A DNA stretch of 64,000 nt from Dietzia sp. NCCP-2495 (lineage in GTDB: Bacteria; Actinomycetota; Actinomycetes; Mycobacteriales; Mycobacteriaceae). Numbering within the stretch: the stretch's first letter is position 1; every line of letters begins with the position of its first letter. Positions 9,681 through 18,862 of the stretch are shown here, piece after piece. The DNA lies in contig NZ_BRVN01000008.1 in the NCBI RefSeq assembly GCF_026011735.1, positions 62,001-126,000 of the forward strand, written 5' to 3'. The translations under genes were made by a program, and so were the position numbers. The notes beneath the pieces are model-generated. The model did no database searches, was not told the DNA's origin, and was given only the letters and a program-made list of their open reading frames with translations.

Positions 9681-11306
9681 CTATCCCTCGAGCCGGCGAG
9701 CGAGGAATCGGCCGAACCGACGTAGTGGGTTGGGTTTGTCCTCGAGCTGTGATGCCGCGTCTTCCGGTGCGATGGCTGATGCGCCCTCAGGGGAGCCGCC
9801 CGCCGCGGAGGTGCCCACCACGGAGCCGCCCGCCGCGGAGCCGCCCGCCGCGGAGCCGCGCGTGGCGGTGTCCGGTGCGTCGGGGCCGGAATCCGTGATG
9901 AGCGAGCCAGGCCCGGGCAGCCCACCGGGATGCTGCGCTGCGTCGCTGCCGCTCTGGGAGGAGTAGGTCTCGTCGTCGTCGACCCCCGTACCGACCCCGG
10001 AACCGGGGGCGAGGTTCGCTGCGGCGGTTCCCTGCGCGGCGATGTGGGGCTTCTCGTCCATCATCCCGGCCATGATCGCGCTGCTGCTCTTGCGCAGCGG
10101 CGCGAATCGGGAGCTCGACATCTCGCCGAGCCACGCCGTCAACCGACCCTCGTCCGTCGCCGAGGCGAGATCGGACGCGGTGACGTCGCCGGTACGCAGG
10201 TCGATCTGCTCACCGATGTAGCGCAGGATCACCGCCACGACCGCGAGCACCGGTACCGCGAGGAACGCTCCGATGATCCCGTACAGCGTGCTGCCGGCGG
10301 CCACACCCAACAGCACGACGACCGGATGGAGGTTCATCGCGCGCGACTGGAGGATCGGCTGGAGAATGTTGCCCTCGAGCTGCTGTACGGCCACGATCAC
10401 CACCAGCACGATGATCGCGGTGGTGAACCCGTTGGCCACCAGGGCGATGAGGACCGCGAGCGCGCCGGCGGTGAACGCACCGACGATGGGGATGAAGCCG
10501 GCGATGAACGTGATGACCGCCAGCGCCCAGGCCAGCGGCACCCCCAGGATCACCAGCGCGAGGCCGATGAGAGTGGCGTCGACGAACGAGACGATCGCCT
10601 GCGTGCGGATGAAGCCGCCGAGCGTGTTCCAACTGCGGGTGAGGACCTCGGTGAGGTGCCGGCCGGCGTTCCGGCCCGCGATGCGGCGGACGAACGGCAG
10701 GAAGCGCGGGCCGTCCTTGATGAAGAAGAACGTCAGCACCAGCACCATGACCAGCGTGACGACGACCGAGCCGACCGCGGTGACGCCGGTGAACACACCC
10801 GAGGCGATCTGTTCGCCGCGGTCCTGGAGCGTCGAGCTGAGCTGGTTGAGCACGCCGGCAAGCTGCTCGTCACGGATGTTGAGTGGCTCGCCCCGCAGCC
10901 AGTCGCGGACCTTGTCGATGGCTTCCGACGTCTGGTCCGCCAGCTGCACGCTCTGCGAGACGACCGACGGCGCGATGAGGGCGATGACGCCGGAGATGAG
11001 GCCCAGAGCACCCACGGTCGAGATGAGCGCCGCCAGCGACGCCGGCACCTTGTGGCGGACCATCCATCCCGTGGGCGGCCACAGCACCGTCGAGATGATC
11101 AACGCCAGGAGGATCGGCAGGATGCCGACCCACAGCGCGCCGCCGACCCGGGAGAGCAGCCATCCGGCCACGAGGACGATCGCCAGGCGCAGGGCCCAGT
11201 CGGTGAGCCACCGACCGCCGATGCCGAGCAGCACCGACCTGTCCACGTGGTCGTCGTCGCCTGCTTGTGCGGGAGGTCGTACCGGCACGTCACTCATGGG
11301 ATTCAT
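9681..11306 (-). CDS. AI-2E family transporter (PerM-like permease)
   Basis: 541-residue polytopic membrane protein of the AI-2E/PerM exporter family. There are about eight hydrophobic segments; a soluble helical region follows the third (residues about 110-165), and the family core FIAGFIPIVGAFTAGALAVL and GSTLYGIIGAFLAVPVLAVV are present. Members have been linked to autoinducer-2 export or Na+/H+ exchange; the substrate here is unknown. The C-terminal 130 residues are disordered and Gly/Ser/Ala-rich with pentapeptide repeats encoded by a 15-bp tandem repeat. A Met at 11297 is an alternative start. It is divergent from ychF with an 89-base gap. Confidence 0.87.
   Translation of the reverse strand: MNPMSDVPVRPPAQAGDDDHVDRSVLLGIGGRWLTDWALRLAIVLVAGWLLSRVGGALWVGILPILLALIISTVLWPPTGWMVRHKVPASLAALISTVGALGLISGVIALIAPSVVSQSVQLADQTSEAIDKVRDWLRGEPLNIRDEQLAGVLNQLSSTLQDRGEQIASGVFTGVTAVGSVVVTLVMVLVLTFFFIKDGPRFLPFVRRIAGRNAGRHLTEVLTRSWNTLGGFIRTQAIVSFVDATLIGLALVILGVPLAWALAVITFIAGFIPIVGAFTAGALAVLIALVANGFTTAIIVLVVIVAVQQLEGNILQPILQSRAMNLHPVVVLLGVAAGSTLYGIIGAFLAVPVLAVVAVILRYIGEQIDLRTGDVTASDLASATDEGRLTAWLGEMSSSRFAPLRKSSSAIMAGMMDEKPHIAAQGTAAANLAPGSGVGTGVDDDETYSSQSGSDAAQHPGGLPGPGSLITDSGPDAPDTATRGSAAGGSAAGGSVVGTSAAGGSPEGASAIAPEDAASQLEDKPNPLRRFGRFLARRLEG
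9796..9855. repeat. 15-bp tandem repeat x4 in transporter tail
   Basis: Units CCGCCCGCCGCGGAG at 9796, 9826 and 9841, and a diverged unit at 9811. On the coding (minus) strand they give Ser-Ala-Ala-Gly-Gly-type pentapeptides. The period is a multiple of three, so copy-number change would keep the frame. Confidence 0.9.
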
Positions 11307-11381
11307 GATGTCAGAGGGATCGAGGTGGTGCCCTGTGAACCGGCTGAGGGTGGCGAGGCGGGCGCGAAGGGGAGTGGGACG

Positions 11382-11387
11382 TAGACT
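11382..11387 (+). promoter_or_regulatory. -10 box of leaderless ychF promoter
   Basis: TAGACT (TANNNT) ends 8 bases before the GTG start of ychF, and no ribosome binding site is present. Confidence 0.45.
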
Positions 11388-11395
11388 CGGGACCC

Positions 11396-12493
11396 GTGAG
11401 CCTCACCCTCGGAATCGTCGGACTGCCCAACGTCGGTAAGTCGACCCTGTTCAACGCCCTGACGAACAACGACGTGCTCGCGGCGAACTACCCGTTCGCC
11501 ACGATCGAGCCGAACGTCGGTGTCGTCGACCTCCCCGATCCCCGGCTGAACCGCCTGGCCGAGATCTTCGGCTCCGAGCGGATCCTGCCCGCCGTGGTGT
11601 CCTTCGTGGACATCGCCGGGATCGTCAAGGGCGCGAGCACCGGTGAGGGGATGGGCAACAAGTTCCTCGCCAACATCCGCGAGGCCGACGCCATCTGTCA
11701 GGTGGTGCGCGTGTTCGACGACCCCGACGTGATCCACGTCGACGGGAAGGTCGATCCCATGGCCGACATCGAGGTGATCGCCACCGAGCTGATCCTCGCG
11801 GACCTCGAGACCATCGAGAAGGCGATCCCGCGCCTGGAGAAGGACTCCCGTAAGGACAAGTCCCTCGCGCCGGTCCTGGACGAGGTCCGCAAGGCTCAGG
11901 CTGTGCTCGAGGACGGGCGCACCCTGTTCAAGGCGCAGGACGAGATAGACCGCAGTCTGCTACGCGATCTGCACCTCATGACGGCCAAGCCGTTCCTCTA
12001 CGTGTTCAATGCCGACGAGTCGGTGCTGACCAGCGACGAGCGCAAGGCCGAGCTGGCCGCCGCCGTCGCGCCCGCCGACGCGGTGTTCCTCGACGCCAAG
12101 GTCGAGGCCGAGCTGCTCGAGCTCGACGAGGACGACGCCATGGAGCTGCTCGAGTCGATCGGCCAGACCGAGCCCGGTCTGGCGGCTCTTGCCCGCGCGG
12201 GCTTCCACACCCTCGGCCTGCAGACCTACCTCACCGCCGGCCCCAAGGAGTCCCGCGCCTGGACCATCCGCAAGGGCGACACCGCCCCCAAGGCTGCCGG
12301 CGTGATCCACACCGACTTCGAGAAGGGCTTCATCAAGGCCGAGATCGTGTCGTTCTCCGACCTCGACGAGGCCGGCTCGATGGCCGCGGCCAAGGCCGCC
12401 GGCAAGGTGCGCATGGAGGGCAAGGACTACGTGATGGTCGACGGGGACGTGGTGGAGTTTAGGACAGGATTAACGTCTGGGAGTAAGAAGTGA
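11396..12493 (+). CDS. ychF: Redox-regulated ATPase YchF with replaced C-terminus
   Basis: 365-residue Obg-family P-loop ATPase that associates with ribosomes. P-loop [14 protein letters not shown] (about 9-22), switch region [10 protein letters not shown], and the NADESV motif in place of NKxD give adenine specificity. The C-terminal TGS domain contains the expected [14 protein letters not shown]. YchF proteins normally end at once with a Phe-Asn-Val tail (FRFNV in actinobacteria). Here the frame instead runs into [10 protein letters not shown], encoded by sequence that starts the R-M island. The true ending is found at 17370-17387. The protein is therefore probably functional but carries an island-encoded tail. 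Confidence 0.95.
   Translation: MSLTLGIVGLPNVGKSTLFNALTNNDVLAANYPFATIEPNVGVVDLPDPRLNRLAEIFGSERILPAVVSFVDIAGIVKGASTGEGMGNKFLANIREADAICQVVRVFDDPDVIHVDGKVDPMADIEVIATELILADLETIEKAIPRLEKDSRKDKSLAPVLDEVRKAQAVLEDGRTLFKAQDEIDRSLLRDLHLMTAKPFLYVFNADESVLTSDERKAELAAAVAPADAVFLDAKVEAELLELDEDDAMELLESIGQTEPGLAALARAGFHTLGLQTYLTAGPKESRAWTIRKGDTAPKAAGVIHTDFEKGFIKAEIVSFSDLDEAGSMAAAKAAGKVRMEGKDYVMVDGDVVEFRTGLTSGSKK
12470..12478. repeat. Left direct repeat of the R-M island
   Basis: TTAACGTCT, repeated exactly at 17377-17385. This copy is read within the replaced YchF tail; AGTT precedes it by ten bases. Confidence 0.6.
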
Positions 12494-12524
12494 TGATCAT
12501 CAATCTCACAGAGGAGCAATGGGC

Positions 12525-14432
12525 ATGAGCAAGTCCTTGCTAGAGCAGCTGCCCGGCATCGTCGTAGCAGGTAAGCGCCAAGCGGCACAGATCCTGGAGC
12601 AGCTGGAGGGACGGAACCGGGTAAGCCTGCAGACTCGTGAGCTCGTGGTCCCTTCGAAGGATCGAGGCGGCTTCAATTACTGGGGTAACGATGGCGCCGA
12701 CGCGGCCGAGACACCCAACCGTCTGATCTATGGCGACAACCTACTTGCGATGGCCGCACTTCTCGCGGGCGATGAGGACACGCCGAGCCTGCGCGGCAAG
12801 ATCGATTTGATTTACATCGACCCGCCGTTTGACTCCAAGGCCGACTACCGAACCAAGGTCAGATTGCCCGGCGCAACGATCAGCCAGAAGCCGGCCGTGC
12901 TTGAGCAATTCGCTTACTCGGACACGTGGGCGGGTGGAACGGCTTCTTATCTTTCAATGATCGTTCCGCGGCTAGTCTTGATGAGGGAGCTGCTCTCCGA
13001 TCGAGGATCGATCTTCGTGCATCTGGACTGGCATGTCGGGCACTATGTGAAGATCGTTCTCGATGAGATCTTTGGGAAAGAGAACTTCATTAACGAGGTA
13101 ATCTGGACCTACAAGTTTGGAGCAAGAGGTAAATCTGCGTTCGGTCGAAAGCACGATGCAATATACTTTTATGGAAAGACTGACCAGTATTTTCTCAACC
13201 TCGACGCTGTTCGTGTACCGCACGAGCCAGCTTCGTTGGAGTTGAATTTCCGCAAAATCGACGACGACGGCAGACGTTATCGCGAAGGGCGCTGGAGTGA
13301 CGGCCGTGTCTATCGTTACTACGCGGATGAGGGGCGCGCCCTAGACGACGTCTGGAGTGACCTAAACTCTCTTCATCAAGCAGATCCGGAGCGCGTTGAC
13401 TATGCAACGCAGAAGCCTACCGCGCTCCTAGAAAGGATAATAAAAGCTGCTACACCAGAGGGTGGTCTAGTGGCGGATTTCTTCGTAGGGTCAGGCACAA
13501 CTGCAGCTGCGGCAGAGGCCGTTGGGCGGCGATGGATCGCTACAGACTTGGGAAAGCCTGCGACGATGGTTACTCGAAAGCGTTTAATTGATCGTGATGC
13601 GAAGCCCTTCCTATATCAGGCCATAGGTGACTACCAGGTGGAGCAAGCACGTTCGACACTTGGGCGCTCGTTCCGTGTCGGCGATCTTGCAAAAGTGGTG
13701 CTCGACCTCTTCGGTGCGCTTCCCCTGCCGCCCGAAGAGAACGTGAACGGCAGCCTTGGCCGGTTGCCCGGCACGCGCACGCTTGTCTATGCGGACAGCC
13801 CATCGCGCCTGACCACGATCTCGACGCTGAAGCGAGCACAGGGCTATCGCGAAGTCAAGATGGGTGGCTTCGACAAGGTCGTTGTGCTCGGCTGGAACTT
13901 CTCTGCCGGTATCGGACAAGACATCAACGACCTCAACGACCCAAACCTCGAGGTGCTGGTGATCCCACCGGATCTGCTTGATCGTCTGAAGAAAAAGGGA
14001 GCGGAAAAGCTCGCTTCCGATGTGCGTTTCTCCAGCTTGCAGTACCTCCAGGCCGAGGTTGCCGCGCGCACCACGGACGGAGGGCGTGAGTCTCTGGCAG
14101 TGAACCTGGAGAACTACGTGCTGCTGTCACCGGATGCGATCAACCTCGATCCGGCAAGCCGAGCAAAGCTCCAGGACGTGATGAACACCGAGCCACTGGC
14201 GCTCATTGAGTACTGGGCGGTCGATCCCGACTACGACGGCCAGGTGTTCCGCTCGGTCTGGCAGGACTACCGGGGCAACACCGAGAACGACGGCGATGAG
14301 CTGCGGGTCGTCACGACCGCAGTACTCGACCTACCTCGTGCGGATGATCCGCGCACAGTCTGTGTTCGTGCGGTTGACGTGTTCGGTTTCGAGTCTGAGG
14401 TTGTTATCTCAGGTGTGGAGGTGCAGCCGTGA
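12525..14432 (+). CDS. mod: Type III R-M system DNA methyltransferase subunit Mod
   Basis: 635-residue beta-class N6-adenine methyltransferase of a Type III system; it supplies target recognition and protective methylation and also forms the restriction complex with Res. Catalytic DPPF is in [16 protein letters not shown] near residue 99, followed by FVHLDWHVG and the SAM-binding motif [13 protein letters not shown] near residue 320. Between them lies the variable target-recognition region, which is strikingly AT-richer than the rest. The start is ATG 12525, because GAGGAG is 8 bases upstream; an ATG at 12519 is too close. Its stop overlaps the res GTG by GTGA, so the subunits are coupled. 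No phase-variable simple repeat is present in the gene. Confidence 0.93.
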   Translation: MSKSLLEQLPGIVVAGKRQAAQILEQLEGRNRVSLQTRELVVPSKDRGGFNYWGNDGADAAETPNRLIYGDNLLAMAALLAGDEDTPSLRGKIDLIYIDPPFDSKADYRTKVRLPGATISQKPAVLEQFAYSDTWAGGTASYLSMIVPRLVLMRELLSDRGSIFVHLDWHVGHYVKIVLDEIFGKENFINEVIWTYKFGARGKSAFGRKHDAIYFYGKTDQYFLNLDAVRVPHEPASLELNFRKIDDDGRRYREGRWSDGRVYRYYADEGRALDDVWSDLNSLHQADPERVDYATQKPTALLERIIKAATPEGGLVADFFVGSGTTAAAAEAVGRRWIATDLGKPATMVTRKRLIDRDAKPFLYQAIGDYQVEQARSTLGRSFRVGDLAKVVLDLFGALPLPPEENVNGSLGRLPGTRTLVYADSPSRLTTISTLKRAQGYREVKMGGFDKVVVLGWNFSAGIGQDINDLNDPNLEVLVIPPDLLDRLKKKGAEKLASDVRFSSLQYLQAEVAARTTDGGRESLAVNLENYVLLSPDAINLDPASRAKLQDVMNTEPLALIEYWAVDPDYDGQVFRSVWQDYRGNTENDGDELRVVTTAVLDLPRADDPRTVCVRAVDVFGFESEVVISGVEVQP

Positions 14433-17353
14433 GCGGCTTTGCTGACTTCCCGCTTGCCAAGGGGCTTTCTGCGGTGGTTGAGCCGCTTATTCCCGGGGTT
14501 GTCGATGGCACAGGCTCGAACCTGCTCGACCAGGTCACCCCTGTGACGGCCGAGCTGCTGCATTTCTGGTTCCAGCAGGACTACTGCGAACTCCGAGAGT
14601 TGAACTTCCACGCCGGGCAGCGCGCCGCGATCTTCCACATGATTTACGCGCACGAGGTTCTCGGCACGACTCGTCTCCGTGATCTCTACGAGGCAGTCGC
14701 TCCGGAAGCGATGCTTGAGGGCGGCGTGCTTGGAGAGGTGACGCGCGACCGCCACGACCATCCGAAGTATGCGGCGAAGATGGCTACGGGGACTGGTAAG
14801 ACGTGGGTGCTCAACGCCCTGCTGGTCTGGCAGTACCTGAACAAGCTCGCGAACCCGCAGGATCCTCGCTTCTCCAGTAACTTCCTGCTTGTTGCACCGG
14901 GTCTCATTGTGTACGACCGGCTCCTCGACTCGTTCCAGGGTAAGGAGCAGAATGGTGAGCGAGACTTTTCCACGAGCGACATCTACCGTCAGCAGGATCT
15001 GTTCATCCCGGACACCTACCGCACGCAGGTCTTCACGTTTCTCCAGTCCTCCGTCGTCACCAAGACCGAGATCGGTCGTAAAGTCACCGGATCGGGCCTG
15101 ATCGCGATCACAAACTGGCATCTGCTCGCAGGCAAGGAAGACCCCCACTTTCTCGACGATGACGAGGTCGAAGCGCCTGGCGCCGAGATCGACCCGAAGG
15201 CCGCAGTCGAGAGTTTCTTCCCGGTCACTCCTGGCAAGAACGCCGGGAACGCGCTCGATGTGCTGGACCGACGGTTTCTGCGGGGTGGCCCACTCCAAGC
15301 GCTGAAAGACCTGCCCGATCTCGTGGTGTTTAACGACGAGGCGCACCACATCCATGAGGTGCGCAAGGCTGATGAAGTCACCGACGTCGAGTGGCAGAAG
15401 AGCCTGAGTGAGATCGCCTCTACAAAGGGACGCCGTTTCATCCAGATCGACTTTTCCGCGACCCCTTACAACGAGGTCGGATCGGGGCGCTCGAAGGGCA
15501 AGGCATACTTCCCTCACATCGTCGTCGACTTCGACCTTAAGTCCGCCATGCGCGCCGGACTCGTTAAGTCGCTTGCGCTCGATAAGCGCAAGGAGATCGC
15601 CGCGCTACCACTGGACTTCAAAGCGGAGCGCGATGAGCAGAAGCGCGTCACCGGCTTGTCGAGCGGTCAGCGCGTCATGCTCCAGGCTGGCCTGAAGAAG
15701 CTCCAGATCCTCGAAGAACAGTTCGCCGACGCCGATCCGGACAAGCATCCGAAGCTGCTGGTGGTCTGCGAGGACACCAACGTCACACCGCACGTCGTCG
15801 AGTACCTCCAGAGCACCGGACTTTCGGAGGACGACATCCTGCGTGTCGACTCCGGCCGCAAGGCTGAGCTTGGCCCGAAGGACTGGGAGCCGATCCGTGA
15901 GAAACTATTCGACGTCGACCGACACAAGCAGCCCAAGGTCATTGTCTCGGTACTCATGCTCCGTGAAGGATTCGACGTCAGCAATATCGCAGTCATCGTG
16001 CCGCTGCGCTCGTCACAGGCATCCATCCTGCTGGAGCAGACGATCGGGCGGGGCTTGCGCCTGATGTGGCGCGGCGACCCCTCAATCGACGAGCTTAAGG
16101 CGGAGACTCGGGAGCGCATCACTAAGGGGCTGGAACCGACCAACTACTTCGACGTGCTGTTCATCGTCGAGCACCCGGCGTTCAGCGATTTCTACGATGA
16201 ACTGCTCAGAGGCGGGCTCATGGTCGAATCCGGTGACGACGCCGACAGCACCGGTGCCACCGGCGACCTGGAGCACGTTGATCTGCGCGCTGGCTACCAA
16301 GCGTACGACTTCGAGATTCCTGTCATATTGCGCGATGCCGACGAGGAACTGCGCCAGCCGAGCATCAATCCGCTCGAGCTTGCGTCGTCGCCGTATCCGC
16401 TCGACCTGATCATCAAGACCGTTGGCAAGGGTGACCGGTTCGTCTCGCACGACGCCGAAACGGGTACACAGTACGGCGACTACCGCGTCGATGGCGGCGT
16501 TCTCACTGCCACCGGCTACAACGACTACCTCTCGCGTATGACAACGCGCATCACCGAGGCGCTCGGCCGGACGATGACGAAAAGCCAGAGCAAGTACAAC
16601 GAGAACGCAAAGTTCCCAATTCTCCAGGCGTACCGCCCGCTGCTCACCGGCTGGCTCGACAGCTACATCCGTCACCGCCTGTTCGGTCAAGAGTTCGACC
16701 CGCTGGGCGAAGAGAACTGGCGCGTACTGCTGCTTGACGACGTCGCGCACAGCATCGCAGGAACGTTCGCCACCAAGCTCGTCGAACTCCAGGACAGCCA
16801 GGTGGTGGCTTCCGCCGAGGTGCAGCACCGCTCACTGTCTGAGGTCACCACTATCCCGGTTCGTGGCAGCACCGCCGAAGAAGTCAACAAGTGCATCTAT
16901 CCGAAACTGCCGATCCCATCCCAAGGCGGAGGGCTTGAGCGACGCTTCATCCGATGGGCCGACAAGGACTCGGGCATCGAAGCCCTGGCCAAGGTGCACG
17001 AGTACCGGCACGAATTTCTTCGTCGGCCCTACCTGAAAGCCGATGGCATTCCGGCGCAGTACTCGCCAGACTTCCTCATCCGCACACCGTTCACCATCTA
17101 CGTCGTCGAGACCAAGGCACAATCGGCGCTCAGTGACGAGAACGTGCAGCGAAAGCAGAAAGCGGCGTTGGCATGGTGCGAGCAGGTCAATGAGTTGCCG
17201 GAAGAACAACGCGATGGTCGGGAGTGGGCATACGTGTTGCTCGGGGAGAGCATCGTGAACGAATGGCATAAGAAGAATGCCTCCGTGACTGATCTCCTCA
17301 ACTATGCGCGTCTCCGGAAGGTAAGCACTTCTCAACAACAGCGAATGTTCTAA
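14429..17353 (+). CDS. res: Type III R-M system restriction subunit Res
   Basis: 974-residue SF2 helicase-nuclease. Walker A is [12 protein letters not shown] near residue 119, the DEAH-type motif II is [10 protein letters not shown] near 302, FSATPYNE is motif III, and [15 protein letters not shown] is motif VI. A C-terminal PD-(D/E)XK-type endonuclease is indicated by [19 protein letters not shown] near residue 880. Length is typical for Type III Res. It needs Mod for DNA binding and cuts unmethylated DNA after ATP-driven communication between two sites. Both helicase and nuclease motifs are intact, so the system looks active. The stop is only 16 bases before the displaced ychF tail. Confidence 0.94.
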   Translation: MSGFADFPLAKGLSAVVEPLIPGVVDGTGSNLLDQVTPVTAELLHFWFQQDYCELRELNFHAGQRAAIFHMIYAHEVLGTTRLRDLYEAVAPEAMLEGGVLGEVTRDRHDHPKYAAKMATGTGKTWVLNALLVWQYLNKLANPQDPRFSSNFLLVAPGLIVYDRLLDSFQGKEQNGERDFSTSDIYRQQDLFIPDTYRTQVFTFLQSSVVTKTEIGRKVTGSGLIAITNWHLLAGKEDPHFLDDDEVEAPGAEIDPKAAVESFFPVTPGKNAGNALDVLDRRFLRGGPLQALKDLPDLVVFNDEAHHIHEVRKADEVTDVEWQKSLSEIASTKGRRFIQIDFSATPYNEVGSGRSKGKAYFPHIVVDFDLKSAMRAGLVKSLALDKRKEIAALPLDFKAERDEQKRVTGLSSGQRVMLQAGLKKLQILEEQFADADPDKHPKLLVVCEDTNVTPHVVEYLQSTGLSEDDILRVDSGRKAELGPKDWEPIREKLFDVDRHKQPKVIVSVLMLREGFDVSNIAVIVPLRSSQASILLEQTIGRGLRLMWRGDPSIDELKAETRERITKGLEPTNYFDVLFIVEHPAFSDFYDELLRGGLMVESGDDADSTGATGDLEHVDLRAGYQAYDFEIPVILRDADEELRQPSINPLELASSPYPLDLIIKTVGKGDRFVSHDAETGTQYGDYRVDGGVLTATGYNDYLSRMTTRITEALGRTMTKSQSKYNENAKFPILQAYRPLLTGWLDSYIRHRLFGQEFDPLGEENWRVLLLDDVAHSIAGTFATKLVELQDSQVVASAEVQHRSLSEVTTIPVRGSTAEEVNKCIYPKLPIPSQGGGLERRFIRWADKDSGIEALAKVHEYRHEFLRRPYLKADGIPAQYSPDFLIRTPFTIYVVETKAQSALSDENVQRKQKAALAWCEQVNELPEEQRDGREWAYVLLGESIVNEWHKKNASVTDLLNYARLRKVSTSQQQRMF

Positions 17354-17369
17354 CTCGCATACAGTGTAG

Positions 17370-17387
17370 TTCCGGTTTAACGTCTAG
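17370..17387 (+). pseudogene. ychF: Displaced native 3' end of ychF
   Basis: TTCCGGTTTAACGTCTAG encodes Phe-Arg-Phe-Asn-Val-stop, the conserved actinobacterial YchF C-terminus missing from the upstream gene. It lies 16 bases after the res stop and marks the right edge of the island. It has no start codon and is not expressed as a protein by itself. Confidence 0.85.
17377..17385. repeat. Right direct repeat of the R-M island
   Basis: TTAACGTCT, identical to 12470-12478. It is part of the native ychF ending (codons for Phe-Asn-Val), preceded by AGTT five bases before. Confidence 0.6.
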
Positions 17388-17421
17388 CGTTAATGACGGC
17401 GCCCCGTCGTGCACTGGGCTC

Positions 17422-17526
17422 GTTATCAGATCGTTCGGGAACAAGGACACCGAGCGCATCTGGCATGAGCAGTACGTTAAGCGCGTGGATCGCACTGTGC
17501 AGCGAGCGACTCTGCTTCGTTTGGAG
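17422..17526 (+). pseudogene. Toxin HigB/RelE-family remnant
   Basis: Translates as VIRSFGNKDTERIWHEQYVK followed by RVDRTVQRATLLRLE, the N-terminal half of a HigB/RelE-type mRNA interferase. No in-frame ATG, GTG or TTG precedes it: the expected start position reads GTT, possibly a mutated GTG. Family similarity stops after LLRLE, so the C-terminal catalytic half is missing and the sequence runs straight into the antitoxin remnant. Non-functional. Confidence 0.7.
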
Positions 17527-17543
17527 AGATGGAGGTGCAGCAG

Positions 17544-17672
17544 ATGTCGAACTCGTCGACTGTCACTGAGGCCGACCTGATCGAGCCGATCCACCCGGGA
17601 GCGATCCTGATGGAGGTCTTCATCGAGGACTTCGGGATCACGCAGAACAAGCTCGCGGTGTCTATCGGGGGC
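17544..17672 (+). pseudogene. Antitoxin HigA (XRE family) remnant
   Basis: From ATG 17544, with GGAGG 8 bases upstream, it encodes a HigA-like N-terminus: IEPIHPGAILMEVFIEDFGI then TQNKLAVSIGG, covering helices 1-2 of the helix-turn-helix. Homology then stops and the frame continues into unrelated sequence, so most of the DNA-binding domain is lost. Together with the higB fragment this is a dead toxin-antitoxin module beside the R-M island. From 17673 to 17837 I see only a possible 28-residue ORF (17711-17797) that I do not recognise. Confidence 0.7.
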
Positions 17673-17837
17673 CACATCCGTCCGTCACGGGTCCGGGGGA
17701 GAGTCTCCTCATGGCGATGGCGGGCAGGAAATTGGAGTATGCCGATCTCGACGGGCCGGGCGCGGCAACACTTCTCTCCCGGATCGGATCAGCGGACTGA
17801 GTTCCCGACCCCATGGTGAGCCGCGCCCCGACGCGCA

Positions 17838-17865
17838 GACGCCCCGGCGGCGCGGCCGGGGCGTC
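17838..17865 (-). terminator. Terminator of NmrA-like oxidoreductase gene
   Basis: 11-bp perfect stem GACGCCCCGGC / GCCGGGGCGTC with a 6-base loop, 25 bases beyond the stop of the minus-strand gene. Confidence 0.75.
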
Positions 17866-17890
17866 AGTGCGACGAGGATGTATGGGCGCG

Positions 17891-18739
17891 TTACTGGGCC
17901 AGCGCCGCGGCGACCGAGGTCGAGGGGCGGCCGAGCAGATCCTGCAGGTCAGTGCTCTCGGAGTAGACGGCGCCGGTGGCGATGGCCTCGTCCATCCCGG
18001 CGACCATCGCGGCCACCTCGCCCGGCAGTCCGAAGCTCTCGAGGGTCGACGCGTACTCGTCGGTCGTCTGGTTGACGTAGGCGACCTCGGTCCCGAGGAC
18101 AGTGCCCACCTCGGCGGCGATCTCGGGGTAGGACAGGGCGGGGGAGCCCGCGAGCTCATAGACCTTGCCAGCCTGGTTCTCGCCGGTCACGACGATGGCA
18201 GCGGCTTCGGCGAAATCGCGTCGCGCGGCGCCGGACACCTTGGCGTCCCCGGCGGCGCCGAAGAACTTCCCGGCCGCCTTGCCGGAGTCGAGTGCCGAGG
18301 CGTAGTTCTCCCAGTACCAGCCGTTGCGGAGGAGTGCGTGGTCGATCCCGCTGTCGGCGAGTAGCTTCTCAGTCCCCAGGTGCTCCGGCGCCAGGCCGAG
18401 CTGGGAGGTATCGGCGTGGAGCAGGCTCGTGTAGGCGATAAAGGTCACGCCGGCGGCCTTGGCGGCGTCGATCACGTTGGTGTGCTGGGCCAGGCGCTTC
18501 CCGACCTCACTACCGGAGACCATCACGAGACGCTCGACCCCCGTCAGCGCGTCGGTCAGGGCCCGGACGTCCTCGTAGGCGGCGACCGCGACCGTCACGC
18601 CCTTCGCGGCGAGCGGGGCCGCCTTGGCCTCGTCACGGACGACGGCCGTGATGTCGCCGGCGGCGACACCGCGCGAGAGGAGGGAGTCGATGATGAGTCC
18701 GCCGAGGTGGCCGGTGGCTCCGGTGACTGCGTAGGTCAT
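17891..18739 (-). CDS. NmrA-like NAD(P)H-binding oxidoreductase (quinone oxidoreductase 2 type)
   Basis: 282-residue atypical short-chain dehydrogenase. The N-terminal dinucleotide motif is TYAVTGATGHLGG, followed by a basic position (VVRDEAK) typical of NADP(H) preference. The catalytic YxxxK of classical SDRs is absent. ALLRNGWYWENY and YELAGSPALSYPEIAAEVG are typical of the QorB/YtfG group, which reduces quinones. I chose ATG 18739 because GAAGGA lies 6 bases upstream; the TTG six bases earlier is unlikely. The gene stands alone, between the R-M/TA scar region and ytoQ. Confidence 0.82.
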   Translation of the reverse strand: MTYAVTGATGHLGGLIIDSLLSRGVAAGDITAVVRDEAKAAPLAAKGVTVAVAAYEDVRALTDALTGVERLVMVSGSEVGKRLAQHTNVIDAAKAAGVTFIAYTSLLHADTSQLGLAPEHLGTEKLLADSGIDHALLRNGWYWENYASALDSGKAAGKFFGAAGDAKVSGAARRDFAEAAAIVVTGENQAGKVYELAGSPALSYPEIAAEVGTVLGTEVAYVNQTTDEYASTLESFGLPGEVAAMVAGMDEAIATGAVYSESTDLQDLLGRPSTSVAAALAQ

Positions 18740-18862
18740 GGGCAATCCTTCGATAGATGATATGACAACTATAGCCTAGCACCGATGCCGGGTTAACGCA
18801 CCGGGCGACCGTGGTTGCCGCCACGACATGGTTCGTAGCAGGGTGAGGGCATTACTCTTACC

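Larger units (their letters stand above)
12461..17369 (+). mobile_element. Type III R-M island inserted in the ychF 3' end
   Basis: About 4.9 kb separating the ychF body from its own last codons. Left of it ychF reads ...Val-Glu-Phe and then diverges. Right of it the sequence resumes as TTC CGG TTT AAC GTC TAG (Phe-Arg-Phe-Asn-Val-stop). Both edges carry TTAACGTCT (12470-12478 and 17377-17385), with AGTT a few bases before each copy. The cargo is mod and res only; no integrase, transposase or tRNA is seen. Base composition is clearly lower in GC than the flanks, especially at 13080-13480. The insertion is seen directly; acquisition by transfer is inferred. Confidence 0.85.

Noticed and set aside
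9796-9855. Tandem repeats considered as a CRISPR array (also 19302-19383 and 20182-20244)
   Set aside because: Units are 12-22 bp and directly adjacent with no unique spacers, and no cas genes are present.
12525-14432. Phase-variable Type III mod gene
   Set aside because: No homopolymer or short simple-sequence tract able to cause slippage was seen in the coding sequence.
12461-17387. Prophage or integrative element with its own integrase
   Set aside because: Only mod and res are present; no integrase, transposase, phage or conjugation gene was found in any frame.
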